Assembly: GCF_900100545.1 (NCBI RefSeq) | Contig: NZ_FNDP01000006.1 | Span: forward strand, 1 to 64,000 | Direction of reading: 5' to 3' | DNA from: Pseudobutyrivibrio sp. 49 | Lineage (GTDB): Bacteria; Bacillota; Clostridia; Lachnospirales; Lachnospiraceae | Length of the DNA stretch: 64,000 nt | Part shown: piece after piece, positions 7,027 to 15,273 of the stretch | How positions within the stretch are numbered: position 1 is the first letter of the stretch | How the letters are laid out: every line of letters starts with the position of its first letter | Notes under the pieces: model-generated | Databases searched by the model: none | Seen by the model: the letters and a program-made list of their open reading frames with translations, nothing else | Told to the model about the DNA's origin: nothing | Program-made: the position numbers and the translations under genes

Positions 7027-7827
7027 TTATAAAATTACCTTTGCTGAATAAAAAACTATTAAATAAATTGCCATACATATGTAGGCGCGCTGATCCAAGG
7101 ATGTGTACTTAAGTGGACGCATCTTAGTCCTGCCCTCTCCTCCATTATAACATCTTGCTTCCATTGCAAAAGACAAGTCATTTGCTCTTCTGAAGGCCGA
7201 AACAAAAAGTGGCACTAAAAGCGGAACCATATTCTTAGCCTTTTTGATGAGGCCACCTGACTCGAAGTCTGCACCTCTTGCCATCTGAGCCTTCATGATT
7301 TTATCTGTCTCCTCAATGAGGATAGGAATAAATCTAAGGGCAATAGACATCATCATGGATATCTCATGAACAGGTACTCCTATCTTTTTCATAAAACCAA
7401 GTGACTTCTCCAAGCCATCTGTAAGCTGGTTAGGAGTGGTTGTAAGTGTCATAAGAGATGTACCAATGATAAGAAGTACCATTCTACTGGTCATAAGCAC
7501 TGCATTCTTAAGACCAACATCTGAAATTGTAAAAATCCCAAAGGATGCCAAAGTCTTTCCAGGTGTCAAAAATAAATTGAAAAGACCTGCAATTATAAGC
7601 AAAATAATGATTGAACGAAGTCCCTTTACCATAAAAGAAAATGGAACATGACTCATTCTGATGATACCAATGAGTGTGATAAGTACCGCGCCAAAAAGTA
7701 TCACATTATTTGCTGAAAATAGTGTAATTATAAAAATCAGCGTACCAAATAGCTTCACACGTGGATCAAGTGAGTGAAGCACTGATTCTGCTGGATAATA
7801 TTGTCCTAAGGTTATTTCACGTAGCAT
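7027..7827 (-). CDS. ecfT: Energy-coupling factor transporter transmembrane protein EcfT
   Basis: A 266-residue membrane subunit of group II ECF vitamin transporters. It couples the ATPase pair to exchangeable S-components for vitamins or metals. There are several hydrophobic segments between residues 25 and 130 and one at the C-terminus. The cytoplasmic coupling helices carry the family's Ala-Arg-Gly type motifs (QMARGADF and AMEARCYNGG). The start overlaps the end of ecfA by 16 bases. No S-component gene is in the window, as expected for group II systems. Confidence 0.93.
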   Translation of the reverse strand: MLREITLGQYYPAESVLHSLDPRVKLFGTLIFIITLFSANNVILFGAVLITLIGIIRMSHVPFSFMVKGLRSIIILLIIAGLFNLFLTPGKTLASFGIFTISDVGLKNAVLMTSRMVLLIIGTSLMTLTTTPNQLTDGLEKSLGFMKKIGVPVHEISMMMSIALRFIPILIEETDKIMKAQMARGADFESGGLIKKAKNMVPLLVPLFVSAFRRANDLSFAMEARCYNGGEGRTKMRPLKYTSLDQRAYICMAIYLIVFYSAKVIL

Positions 7828-9581
7828 AAAATCTCTTCCTTTGCCTCTTCAACAGTTGTTGCATCAGTTCTGACGCCAAGACCTGCTGCCTTTAAGTCGT
7901 TCATTACATAGGTAACCTGTGGTGCTGCAAGTCCCATTACCTCAAGCTCCTTGTAATGAGCAAAGACCTCCTTTGGAGTACCATCAAAGGCTGGCTTACC
8001 TGCATCCATAACGATGATGCGATCCACATAGTTTGCTACATCCTCCATGGAATGCGAAACCAAAATAACTGTATCACCGCGCTTCTTATGCATGTCAGCA
8101 ATCATCCCAAGAATATCATCTCTACCCTTTGGATCAAGACCTGCAGTAGGCTCATCAAGAATGATAACGTTTGGCTTCATGGCAATAACACCAGCAATAG
8201 CCGCACGACGCTTCTGTCCACCTGAAAGCTCAAATGGCGAAGCAAGGTAAAACTCTTCTGGGAGCCCCACTAAGCCAAGGGCCTCATAAGCACGCTTAAT
8301 CTGCTCCTTCTCATCTAATCCCTGATTCTTAGGTCCAAACTGAACATCCTTGAAAACTGTAGTCTCGAAAAGCTGATGCTCTGGGTATTGGAATACCATT
8401 CCTACCTGAGTACGAAGGTCCTTAATATCGTAATCCTTATCATAGATATCCTGTCCACGGTAATAGATATGTCCCTCAGTAGCCTTGATAAGACCATTTA
8501 GATGCTGAACCAGTGTAGACTTTCCACTACCAGTGTGACCGATGATTCCTATGAACTCACCTTCTTTGATGGAAAGACTTACATCATCAAGAGCTGTAAC
8601 CTCATAAGCTGTTCCTGGGCTATATTTATAGGAAACATGATCTAAAATCAATTCATTAGTAGCTGATTTAATAGCAGAAGTTTGTCCCTTTGCAGCCTGT
8701 GACGCTGCTGCTTTAACTGCTACCCCGGTATTTCTTATCTGAAGAAGGCTGTTTACAAGCTCCTCTCTTGTAAGAATACACTCTGGAAGTGGAAGCCCTG
8801 ATTTTCTAAGCTCATGTGCCAAAAGAGTAACCTGTGGAACATCAAGGCTGTGTGCCTTTAAAAGATCTACATCCTTGAAAATCTCACGAGGTGTACCTTC
8901 CATGAAAACCTTACCCTTTTCCATTACGAAGACATAATCTGAATCAACTACCTCTTCCATGTAATGAGTGATAAGGATTACAGTGATTCCTTTTTCTTTA
9001 TTAAGAGTATGAACCGCCTGAAGCACATCTTTTCTTCCATCAGGATCAAGCATGGCTGTAGGCTCGTCCAAAATAATGCATTTTGGCTCCATAGCCATAA
9101 CGCCAGCAATGGCAACACGCTGCTTCTGTCCACCTGAAAGCTTGTTAGGCGAATGACTCTTATATTTGTACATCCCTACCATCTTAAGAGATTTTTCAAC
9201 TCTCTTTAAAATCTCCTCAGTAGGAACACCGATGTTCTCCGGACCAAAAGCCACGTCCTCATCAACTACAGATGCAATTATCTGATTGTCTGGATTTTGA
9301 AAAACCATTCCTGCAGTCTGACGAACTGCAAATGTGAACTCGTCATCTGAGGTGTTCATTCCATCTACAAAAAGAGTGCCCTCAGAAGGTGTAAGAAGTG
9401 CGTTGATGTGCTTTGCGAAGGTAGATTTTCCAGAGCCGTTATGTCCTAAAATAGAAATAAACTGACCTGGTTCAACATTAAGATTAACATGATCAAGAGC
9501 AACCTGGATTGCCTCCACGTTGCCCTCTTCATCACGTCTAATATATTCATGAACTAAATTCTTTGATTTGATAATCGACAT
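7812..9581 (-). CDS. ecfA: Fused double ECF ATPase (EcfA1-EcfA2 in one chain)
   Basis: A 589-residue protein with two complete ABC ATPase domains. The N-terminal half has Walker A GHNGSGKST, signature LSGGQKQR and Walker B IILDEPTAMLD. The C-terminal half has GHTGSGKST, LSGGQKRR and IILDEPTAGLD, with H-loops in ILITHYMEE and ILVSHSMED. A ~50-residue Ala-rich linker (around residues 255-310) joins them. In most Firmicutes EcfA and EcfA' are separate genes in the same place, so this looks like a gene fusion that fixes a 1:1 heterodimer. No frameshift sign is seen, and both halves look active. Confidence 0.93.
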   Translation of the reverse strand: MSIIKSKNLVHEYIRRDEEGNVEAIQVALDHVNLNVEPGQFISILGHNGSGKSTFAKHINALLTPSEGTLFVDGMNTSDDEFTFAVRQTAGMVFQNPDNQIIASVVDEDVAFGPENIGVPTEEILKRVEKSLKMVGMYKYKSHSPNKLSGGQKQRVAIAGVMAMEPKCIILDEPTAMLDPDGRKDVLQAVHTLNKEKGITVILITHYMEEVVDSDYVFVMEKGKVFMEGTPREIFKDVDLLKAHSLDVPQVTLLAHELRKSGLPLPECILTREELVNSLLQIRNTGVAVKAAASQAAKGQTSAIKSATNELILDHVSYKYSPGTAYEVTALDDVSLSIKEGEFIGIIGHTGSGKSTLVQHLNGLIKATEGHIYYRGQDIYDKDYDIKDLRTQVGMVFQYPEHQLFETTVFKDVQFGPKNQGLDEKEQIKRAYEALGLVGLPEEFYLASPFELSGGQKRRAAIAGVIAMKPNVIILDEPTAGLDPKGRDDILGMIADMHKKRGDTVILVSHSMEDVANYVDRIIVMDAGKPAFDGTPKEVFAHYKELEVMGLAAPQVTYVMNDLKAAGLGVRTDATTVEEAKEEILCYVK

Positions 9582-9590
9582 TGGTACCCA

Positions 9591-10088
9591 CTATTCCTTC
9601 CAGTTGAGTCTATGTAAATTACCCTCAGTCTCCAAACCGAGGAAGTCGTTCTGTCTCAGTGCCTCATATAAGATGATGGCAACTGAATTTGATAAATTCA
9701 GCGAACGTATATCATGTCCCATTGGGATACGAACGCAATTCTCCTCATTGTCTACAAGGATTTCCTCAGGAATTCCAGCTGATTCCTTGCCGAACATTAT
9801 GTAGCAGTCTGGTTCGTAATTCACCTCGGTATGAGTACGCTTGGCCTTTGTAGTGGCCATATAAATCTTAGCATCTGGGTTCTTTGCTTTGAAGTCGTCC
9901 CAGTCATCATAACGGAACACCTCTAGGCGGTCCCAGTAATCCATGCCTGCACGCTTCACAGTCTTGTCTGTAAGGACAAAGCCTAATGGTTCGATTAAGT
10001 GAAGGCGTGTGCCTGTGGCACAGCATGTACGCCCAATATTTCCGGTGTTAGCTGGAATCTCAGGCTCATGTAAAATAATATTAAGCAT
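9591..10088 (-). CDS. trmL: tRNA (cytidine/uridine-34-2'-O)-methyltransferase TrmL
   Basis: A 165-residue SPOUT methyltransferase that methylates the wobble ribose of tRNA-Leu isoacceptors. It has the N-terminal HEPEIPANTGNIGRTC motif and the C-terminal knot residues with MGHDIRSLNLSNSVAIILYE. It is full length. The start overlaps the aminotransferase stop by 8 bases and the gene precedes ecfA by 9 bases, so it is part of the long leftward chain. Confidence 0.94.
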   Translation of the reverse strand: MLNIILHEPEIPANTGNIGRTCCATGTRLHLIEPLGFVLTDKTVKRAGMDYWDRLEVFRYDDWDDFKAKNPDAKIYMATTKAKRTHTEVNYEPDCYIMFGKESAGIPEEILVDNEENCVRIPMGHDIRSLNLSNSVAIILYEALRQNDFLGLETEGNLHRLNWKE

Positions 10089-11250
10089 TTCTTAATTCCT
10101 TTATAAATTCTTCAATTCTATCCATAGCCTTCTTCAGGGCCTCGAGGGAGTATGCGTAGGAAATACGCACATTACCTTCACCTGATTCTCCGAAGGCTGT
10201 GCCTGGTACTACTGCGACCTCTTTTTCTTTAAGAAGTCGTGTACAGAATTCTTCTGAAGACATTCCAAACTCTGCAATAGATGGGAAGATATAAAAGGCA
10301 CCGTAAGGCTCAAAACATTTGATTCCCATTTTCTTGAAGCGATTAACGAGATAACGACGTCTGTCATTGTACTCCTCTCGCATGTTTGCCACGTCTTCAT
10401 CACAGTCACGAATAGCTGTGACTGCAGCATACTGGCTAGTAGTAGGCGCGCACATTATAGCAAACTGATGGATTTTTGTCATCTGTTGAACTATTTCTGC
10501 AGGTGCACAAACATATCCCAATCGCCAACCAGTCATGGCATGGCTCTTTGAGAAACCATTGATATAGATAGTGCGCTCCTTCATTCCTGGGAAGGATGCG
10601 ATAGAAACATGTCCCTCGCCAGTATATGTAAGCTCACCGTAAATCTCATCTGTAAGAACAAATAAATCATATTTCTTAACAAGCTCTACGATTGGCTCTA
10701 AATCTGCCTTTTCCATAACAGCTCCTGTAGGGTTGTTCGGAAATGGCATGATAAGAATCTTGGTCTTGTCTGTGATAGCTGCTTCCAATTCCTCTGGCTT
10801 AAGGCGGAATTCATTCTCCTCCTTAAGATTGATAGCTACAGGAACGCCCCCAGCAAGAATAGTACAAGGCTCGTAAGAAACGTAGCTTGGCTGAGGAATA
10901 AGAACCTCATCACCTGGATCAAGCATCGCACGAAGTGCAACATCAATACCCTCAGAACCACCTACTGTCATAAGCATTTCTTTCAGTGGGTCGTAGTGCA
11001 ATCCATAGTGACGCTCTAAGAAATCAGCAATCTCAATTCTAAGCTCCTTCAAACCTGAGTTTGAAGTGTAGAAGGTGCGGCCTCGCTCCAGTGAATAGAT
11101 AGCCTCATCTCTAACCTTCCAAGGTGTATCAAAATCAGGCTCGCCTACACCAAGTGAAATTGCATCTGGCATCTCTGCCACAATATCGAAAAACTTTCTA
11201 ATGCCCGAAGGCTTAATTGAAGTAATAGTTTTATTCAGAGGGTTTCTCAT
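10081..11250 (-). CDS. PLP-dependent class I/II aminotransferase
   Basis: A 389-residue fold-type I aminotransferase. The PLP lysine is in NGFSKSHAMTGWRLGY, the cofactor-binding NPTGAV and DEIYGELTY motifs are present, and the substrate-carboxylate arginine is near the C-terminus in GNVRISYAYS. It resembles the aspartate/aromatic aminotransferases (AspC/PatA/AraT group) of Clostridia. The substrate cannot be assigned. The ATG overlaps the stop of the Lrp regulator (ATGA), so it is co-translated with and perhaps controlled alongside an amino-acid-responsive regulator. Confidence 0.9.
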   Translation of the reverse strand: MRNPLNKTITSIKPSGIRKFFDIVAEMPDAISLGVGEPDFDTPWKVRDEAIYSLERGRTFYTSNSGLKELRIEIADFLERHYGLHYDPLKEMLMTVGGSEGIDVALRAMLDPGDEVLIPQPSYVSYEPCTILAGGVPVAINLKEENEFRLKPEELEAAITDKTKILIMPFPNNPTGAVMEKADLEPIVELVKKYDLFVLTDEIYGELTYTGEGHVSIASFPGMKERTIYINGFSKSHAMTGWRLGYVCAPAEIVQQMTKIHQFAIMCAPTTSQYAAVTAIRDCDEDVANMREEYNDRRRYLVNRFKKMGIKCFEPYGAFYIFPSIAEFGMSSEEFCTRLLKEKEVAVVPGTAFGESGEGNVRISYAYSLEALKKAMDRIEEFIKELRNA

Positions 11251-11729
11251 AAGCTCACCTTCTCCCTCTCATCAACATGCTTTTCTGCCATGATAATACC
11301 GTGATCCTTGTATTTCTTTAATACAAAGTTGGTCTGTGTAGAAAGCACTGAGTCAAGTGGAGAAAGCTTTGCAGAAACGAAATCTGCCACCTCTCTAAGT
11401 GTATGTCCCTCAATAGAAACCATGAAATCATAGCTTCCTGAAATAAGATAAACAGCATCAACCTCTGGATAGTTGTAGATACGCTCAGCAACCTTATCGA
11501 AACCCATACCTCTCTGTGGAGTAACACGAACCTCAATAAGAGCCGAAACCTTCTCTACGCTAGCCTTTTCCCAGTTGATAAGTGTAGGATAGCCACAGAT
11601 TACATGCTCGTTTTCCATAGCCTCAAGCTCATTCATAACTGTAGCCTGGTCACAGCCAAGCATCATAGCTAAATCGCTAAGGTCAATCTTACTGTTGTGT
11701 TCAATATAAGTTAAAATCTTCTCTCTCAT
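11247..11729 (-). CDS. Lrp/AsnC-family transcriptional regulator
   Basis: A 160-residue regulator with an N-terminal winged HTH (residues about 4-55, with LAMMLGCDQATVMNELEAM) and a C-terminal RAM/ligand domain (residues 65-145). A longer frame begins at 11774, inside the upstream gene, but AAAGGGGA is correctly placed before the ATG at 11729, so I use that. It is coupled to the following aminotransferase by a 4-base overlap. Control of amino-acid metabolism is expected from the family; the effector is unknown. Confidence 0.9.
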   Translation of the reverse strand: MREKILTYIEHNSKIDLSDLAMMLGCDQATVMNELEAMENEHVICGYPTLINWEKASVEKVSALIEVRVTPQRGMGFDKVAERIYNYPEVDAVYLISGSYDFMVSIEGHTLREVADFVSAKLSPLDSVLSTQTNFVLKKYKDHGIIMAEKHVDEREKVSL

Positions 11730-11754
11730 AATAAAATCCCCTTTCGGTGCAAGT

Positions 11755-12735
11755 CTATACGTTATAAAGTGCATCAGTTTTCGGAGGCTCTAAAAAACGT
11801 ACCTCTTCACCATTCAAGATGCGCTTGTCATTTGAAGAGTTGGACTTCCCGATAATGGCGGATGCTACCCCCGCATCTGCCAATTTCCTAACAAGGCCAT
11901 TTCCATCCTCGGTGGCAATAAGCATCGCCCCCGATGAAATGAGCTCATATGGATTAATTCCAAAGAACTCGCATACCTCTATAGTCTCCTGTTTAACAGG
12001 AATCGCTTTCAAATCAATATCAAGACCTACACCTGATGCTTCGCCCATCTCCCAAAGGGCACCAAAGATACCACCCTCGGTAACATCATGCATAGCAGCT
12101 ACGCCGTGTGCCACTGCAATTCGGCTTTCTGGAAGAACGCTAAGGTACTGATCAAATCCCTTTGCTGTATCAACAAGTGAATGTGGCAAACGTGTAAGAA
12201 GCTCTTCCTCGTGGTCCTTTGCAATGATAGATGTACCCTCGAGACCAATCCACTTCGTAAGTACGATATCCATACCAGGCTTTGCTCCACCTGTGGATAC
12301 CATCTGTCCCTTCTTAACTTTGCCCACAGCTGTAACAGAAATCAGCGGCTGATTAACTGCCTCAGTAACCTCTGTGTGGCCGCCAATAACCTGAACATTA
12401 TAACGCTTACATGCTGCATCAACCTGCTCCATGATGTGCTTGAGCTTTGCTTCGCGCATACGTGGAGTGAGAAGCACTGTAAGTAAAATGCCTATAGGCT
12501 CTGCTCCGGCGCTGGCCAAATCATTAACAGAGATGGTAACAGCAAGCTCACCAATATCAGAGGCTGTGCCTGTGATTGGATCTGTAGATAAAACCATCTC
12601 CTCATCTGGGCCAAGCTGTACTGTGGAGCAATCCTCGCCAATAGAAGGGCCATTGCCAACCTCTGGTCTTTTAACATGTAATTGTTTGATAACGGAGCGT
12701 TTTAACACGCTCTCTGGTAACTTTCCAATTTCCAT
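11755..12735 (-). CDS. AIR-synthase-like (PurM/HypE/ThiL superfamily) protein
   Basis: A 326-residue two-domain ATP-binding protein: PurM-like N-domain (GPSIGEDCSTVQLG, then STDPITG and VNDLASAGAEPIG) and C-domain (HDVTEGGIFGALWEMGEASG). It resembles HypE and the AIR-synthase-related proteins common in Clostridia. No hydrogenase maturation neighbours are present, so a HypE role is unlikely. The conserved set with an Lrp regulator and an aminotransferase hints at amino-acid or cofactor metabolism. The reaction is unknown. Confidence 0.8.
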   Translation of the reverse strand: MEIGKLPESVLKRSVIKQLHVKRPEVGNGPSIGEDCSTVQLGPDEEMVLSTDPITGTASDIGELAVTISVNDLASAGAEPIGILLTVLLTPRMREAKLKHIMEQVDAACKRYNVQVIGGHTEVTEAVNQPLISVTAVGKVKKGQMVSTGGAKPGMDIVLTKWIGLEGTSIIAKDHEEELLTRLPHSLVDTAKGFDQYLSVLPESRIAVAHGVAAMHDVTEGGIFGALWEMGEASGVGLDIDLKAIPVKQETIEVCEFFGINPYELISSGAMLIATEDGNGLVRKLADAGVASAIIGKSNSSNDKRILNGEEVRFLEPPKTDALYNV

Positions 12736-12756
12736 AAGTAAGTCCTAAAATATGTG

Positions 12757-14394
12757 CTAGTTTGCTGGTGCTGCAGCTGGATCTGTAGTAGCTTCTGGGG
12801 CTGCAGGAGTAGTATCAGCTGCAGGAGCTGTGTCTTCAGCTGGTGCAGGATTTGTAACCTGATACTTTGGTGTAATAATAAATGGTGTAGAATTTGCAAC
12901 GCCTGGTGCGTAAGTCGCTATAGCGTTTGCAATAACATTAACATCCTGTGTGGCAATTGCCTGAAGCATTGCATAGGAAAGGTTTGGATCCTCTGATGCA
13001 ATACCTACTGTAACTGTTCTGTTTGAAGGATTGTATTTACTGTTGTTGTAAACATCGCGGCTAACTTCCACTCCGTTTTCATAAACAACCTTCCAAAGGC
13101 GGGCAGTATAACCTGTGTGACCACCTACTGTAGTAGTCATTTTACCAAGTGGCACGTTAGGGTCGCCGACCCATGTAGTATTCTGTACATTTACACCTGT
13201 AATTTCTGTTTCAAATTCAACTGAATGACCTGGGTCATCCTCTTCCTTACCATAGATATTGAAGTAGGCGTTATTGCCGTCACAATAACCTTCTATATAT
13301 ATAGGATAATTCTTGTTGTTTCTAATCTGGAAATCCTTACCACCCGACTCAGAAATAGCAGCATCCTGAGATGGCTTAACGTAAGTAACTATCATTGAAT
13401 GTGAGCTTCTTGTAACAACGCCAAGCTCTGCTTCACGAACTGCTCCATAAAGAGTAGTAGATACCTGACAGATACCACCACCGTATGTCTCTACTGTAGT
13501 GCCGTTCTCGTAAGAGCCAGCCAACATATATCCGTTTTCAGCTGAGAAAGGTGTGATGCAGTTAAGTACTGAGAACTCGTCTCCTGGATAAAGGATAGTT
13601 CCATTGATGAAGCCTACACCATTGGCCACGTTATTCTTTCTGGCCTTTGAAGATGAACTGTAATCTGTGCTGAAGGAACCAAGCAAATCCTTAATCTCTG
13701 CCAGCTCTTCCTTGCTTCCTCTAGGTTCCTTAACCTCGGTAACAAGCTCGACAGTAGTATCGCTACCATCCCATTCATTCTCGATGTAATTCTGTAAAAC
13801 AGAGGCTGATTCTGGAATCTGAACAACTACTCCTGCCTTACCTTCATGGAATACAAACTGGCCATTCTCACGTGTAAGATAATCATCACTGGCCTCATCA
13901 TTTACCTGAGAGGATGCTCCGTTAAGATAAAACTCAATACCTGTCTTGTCTGCTCCAAGAGAAAGTGGAAAATCCTTTCCTCTGCCTTCCTCTAAATCCT
14001 TGCTAGCCTTAAATCGCTCTGCAAAATTTCCTGTAGAACCGTATGTGGCAGCCTTTTCAAGAACCTCTGGATTCTTTGCTCCGATACAAAGATCCTTACC
14101 TGTAGCTGTAAAAGTCTGACCGTTTGCTGAAAGTGTGAAAACTGCACTGTCATAATCAGCAAAATAATTATTTACTACATCCTCTGCCTCAGTAACTGTC
14201 TTGCCTGACACATCTGTGCCGCCAATACTGATACCATTTGGGATGATTCTGTTGTCTGTTTCTACTTCCTCTGCAACTGATTCTGCCTCTTCATTGGCAA
14301 GCTCCTCATCGGACACCTCATCAGCATATGCTGTAACTGGTGAAACCGCGATGATTGAAGAAGCAAGTAATAATGATAGTAACTTTTTTTTCAT
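12757..14394 (-). CDS. Secreted VanW-like cell-wall protein
   Basis: A 545-residue exported protein. The signal peptide is at residues 1-25 (LLSLLLASSIIAVSPVTAYA). A putative peptidoglycan-binding region (residues 40-230) precedes a VanW domain (residues about 245-390; YPGDEFSVLN and GGGICQVSTTLYGA). A G5-like beta region follows, then a Pro/Ala/Thr-rich tail (about 40 residues). The family is typical of Gram-positive cell walls, but its biochemical role is not established; resemblance to VanW does not imply vancomycin resistance. It is the first gene of the long chain ending at truA. Confidence 0.85.
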   Translation of the reverse strand: MKKKLLSLLLASSIIAVSPVTAYADEVSDEELANEEAESVAEEVETDNRIIPNGISIGGTDVSGKTVTEAEDVVNNYFADYDSAVFTLSANGQTFTATGKDLCIGAKNPEVLEKAATYGSTGNFAERFKASKDLEEGRGKDFPLSLGADKTGIEFYLNGASSQVNDEASDDYLTRENGQFVFHEGKAGVVVQIPESASVLQNYIENEWDGSDTTVELVTEVKEPRGSKEELAEIKDLLGSFSTDYSSSSKARKNNVANGVGFINGTILYPGDEFSVLNCITPFSAENGYMLAGSYENGTTVETYGGGICQVSTTLYGAVREAELGVVTRSSHSMIVTYVKPSQDAAISESGGKDFQIRNNKNYPIYIEGYCDGNNAYFNIYGKEEDDPGHSVEFETEITGVNVQNTTWVGDPNVPLGKMTTTVGGHTGYTARLWKVVYENGVEVSRDVYNNSKYNPSNRTVTVGIASEDPNLSYAMLQAIATQDVNVIANAIATYAPGVANSTPFIITPKYQVTNPAPAEDTAPAADTTPAAPEATTDPAAAPAN

Positions 14395-14440
14395 AACAAT
14401 AATGCCTCGTAATTGACTTTATATTTTACAAAATTTAGAA

Positions 14441-14542
14441 TTAAATTATAAACGCAGCGGCAATAGTGGTGATGAGCATACTAAGCACTACAATCACTAA
14501 TACAACGCTGGCTATAATCTGATGTTTTTTACTACGTTTCAT
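14441..14542 (-). CDS. Probable 33-residue single-span membrane peptide
   Basis: An open frame of 33 codons plus stop, beginning MKRSKKHQIIASVV and continuing as one hydrophobic helix to FII. It has GAGG 9 bases before the ATG, a positively charged start and one predicted membrane span, positive-inside. It lies about 50 bases upstream of the VanW-like gene, on the same strand. Function is unknown. It could be a leader, a membrane modulator or, less likely, a chance frame. Confidence 0.55.
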   Translation of the reverse strand: MKRSKKHQIIASVVLVIVVLSMLITTIAAAFII

Positions 14543-14585
14543 ATTTAATACCTCGTTAACATCTATAAGCAAAGGAGATACCACC

Positions 14586-15179
14586 ATGGGCTTTCCTCTT
14601 TTACCTTTTATCCTGTTATTTTTAGTTCTTTTATCTATTCGCCTGCATAATTTAAATGCAAAACGTGAGCGGGAGGAAGCTGAGTTCTGGGAAAAAGAAC
14701 GTCAGGCTAATATAACCCCTGCAAAAGATATATCTAATCTAAGATATATTACCATTCCAATAGAGAAATTTCCATTAAATTTTAGTAATGACGAGGAAGT
14801 TATTGCCATTGAAAATGAATTAAAAGAATTATCTACTCATAAGCTTTTGAACCTTACCAGAGTAACAAACACGGACCTTAAGCTTACCTACGGTGTTCCA
14901 AATTTCGAGACTATGAGCAAAATTGGTGACGACTACGACAGAGCTACTGTTCTTCTTAATAAATATGCAGAAGCTCTTATGGAAGCTGGAAGAATTGACG
15001 ATGTGATTACAGTCCTTGAATTTGCTGTAGGTACAGGTACTGATATTAGCGAATCCTATACCCTGCTGGCAAAATGTTATAAGCAAAAGGAGCTGGATTC
15101 AAAGCTTGATTTACTGAAAAATCAGGTTGAGCAAAGCTCTCTTTATTTCAAGGATTCAATATTGGAAAAGATTTCATAG
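14586..15179 (+). CDS. Membrane-anchored TPR-like protein, unknown function
   Basis: A 197-residue protein with one N-terminal membrane helix (residues 3-22), a short charged helix (AKREREEAEFWEKERQ) and a C-terminal helical-repeat region (about residues 105-195; ATVLLNKYAEALMEAGRIDD reads like a TPR). AAAGGAGA precedes the ATG. It is one of few plus-strand genes and is convergent with the coiled-coil surface gene, with back-to-back hairpins between them. A scaffold role at the membrane is the most that can be inferred. Confidence 0.65.
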   Translation: MGFPLLPFILLFLVLLSIRLHNLNAKREREEAEFWEKERQANITPAKDISNLRYITIPIEKFPLNFSNDEEVIAIENELKELSTHKLLNLTRVTNTDLKLTYGVPNFETMSKIGDDYDRATVLLNKYAEALMEAGRIDDVITVLEFAVGTGTDISESYTLLAKCYKQKELDSKLDLLKNQVEQSSLYFKDSILEKIS

Positions 15180-15180
15180 G

Positions 15181-15259
15181 TTCTTGTGGGCTTTTTCCTT
15201 AAGTAGCCCACAAGAAGTCATAAAAAATGACCAGCACCTGATTGATTAGGGTACTGGTC
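15181..15259. terminator. Double hairpin terminator between convergent genes
   Basis: A perfect 12-bp stem TTCTTGTGGGCT/AGCCCACAAGAA (15181-15192, 15205-15216) and a 10-bp stem (15229-15238 with 15250-15259, one G-U). The second is followed by TTTTATTAT on the plus strand and by ATTTTTTATGA on the minus strand. Together they can terminate both convergent transcripts. Confidence 0.8.
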
Positions 15260-15273
15260 GTTTTATTATCTGA

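Noticed and set aside
11247-11774. Longer start for the Lrp regulator at 11774
   Set aside because: It would overlap the upstream AIR-synthase-like gene and adds residues before the HTH that the family lacks. The ATG at 11729 has a good ribosome-binding site.
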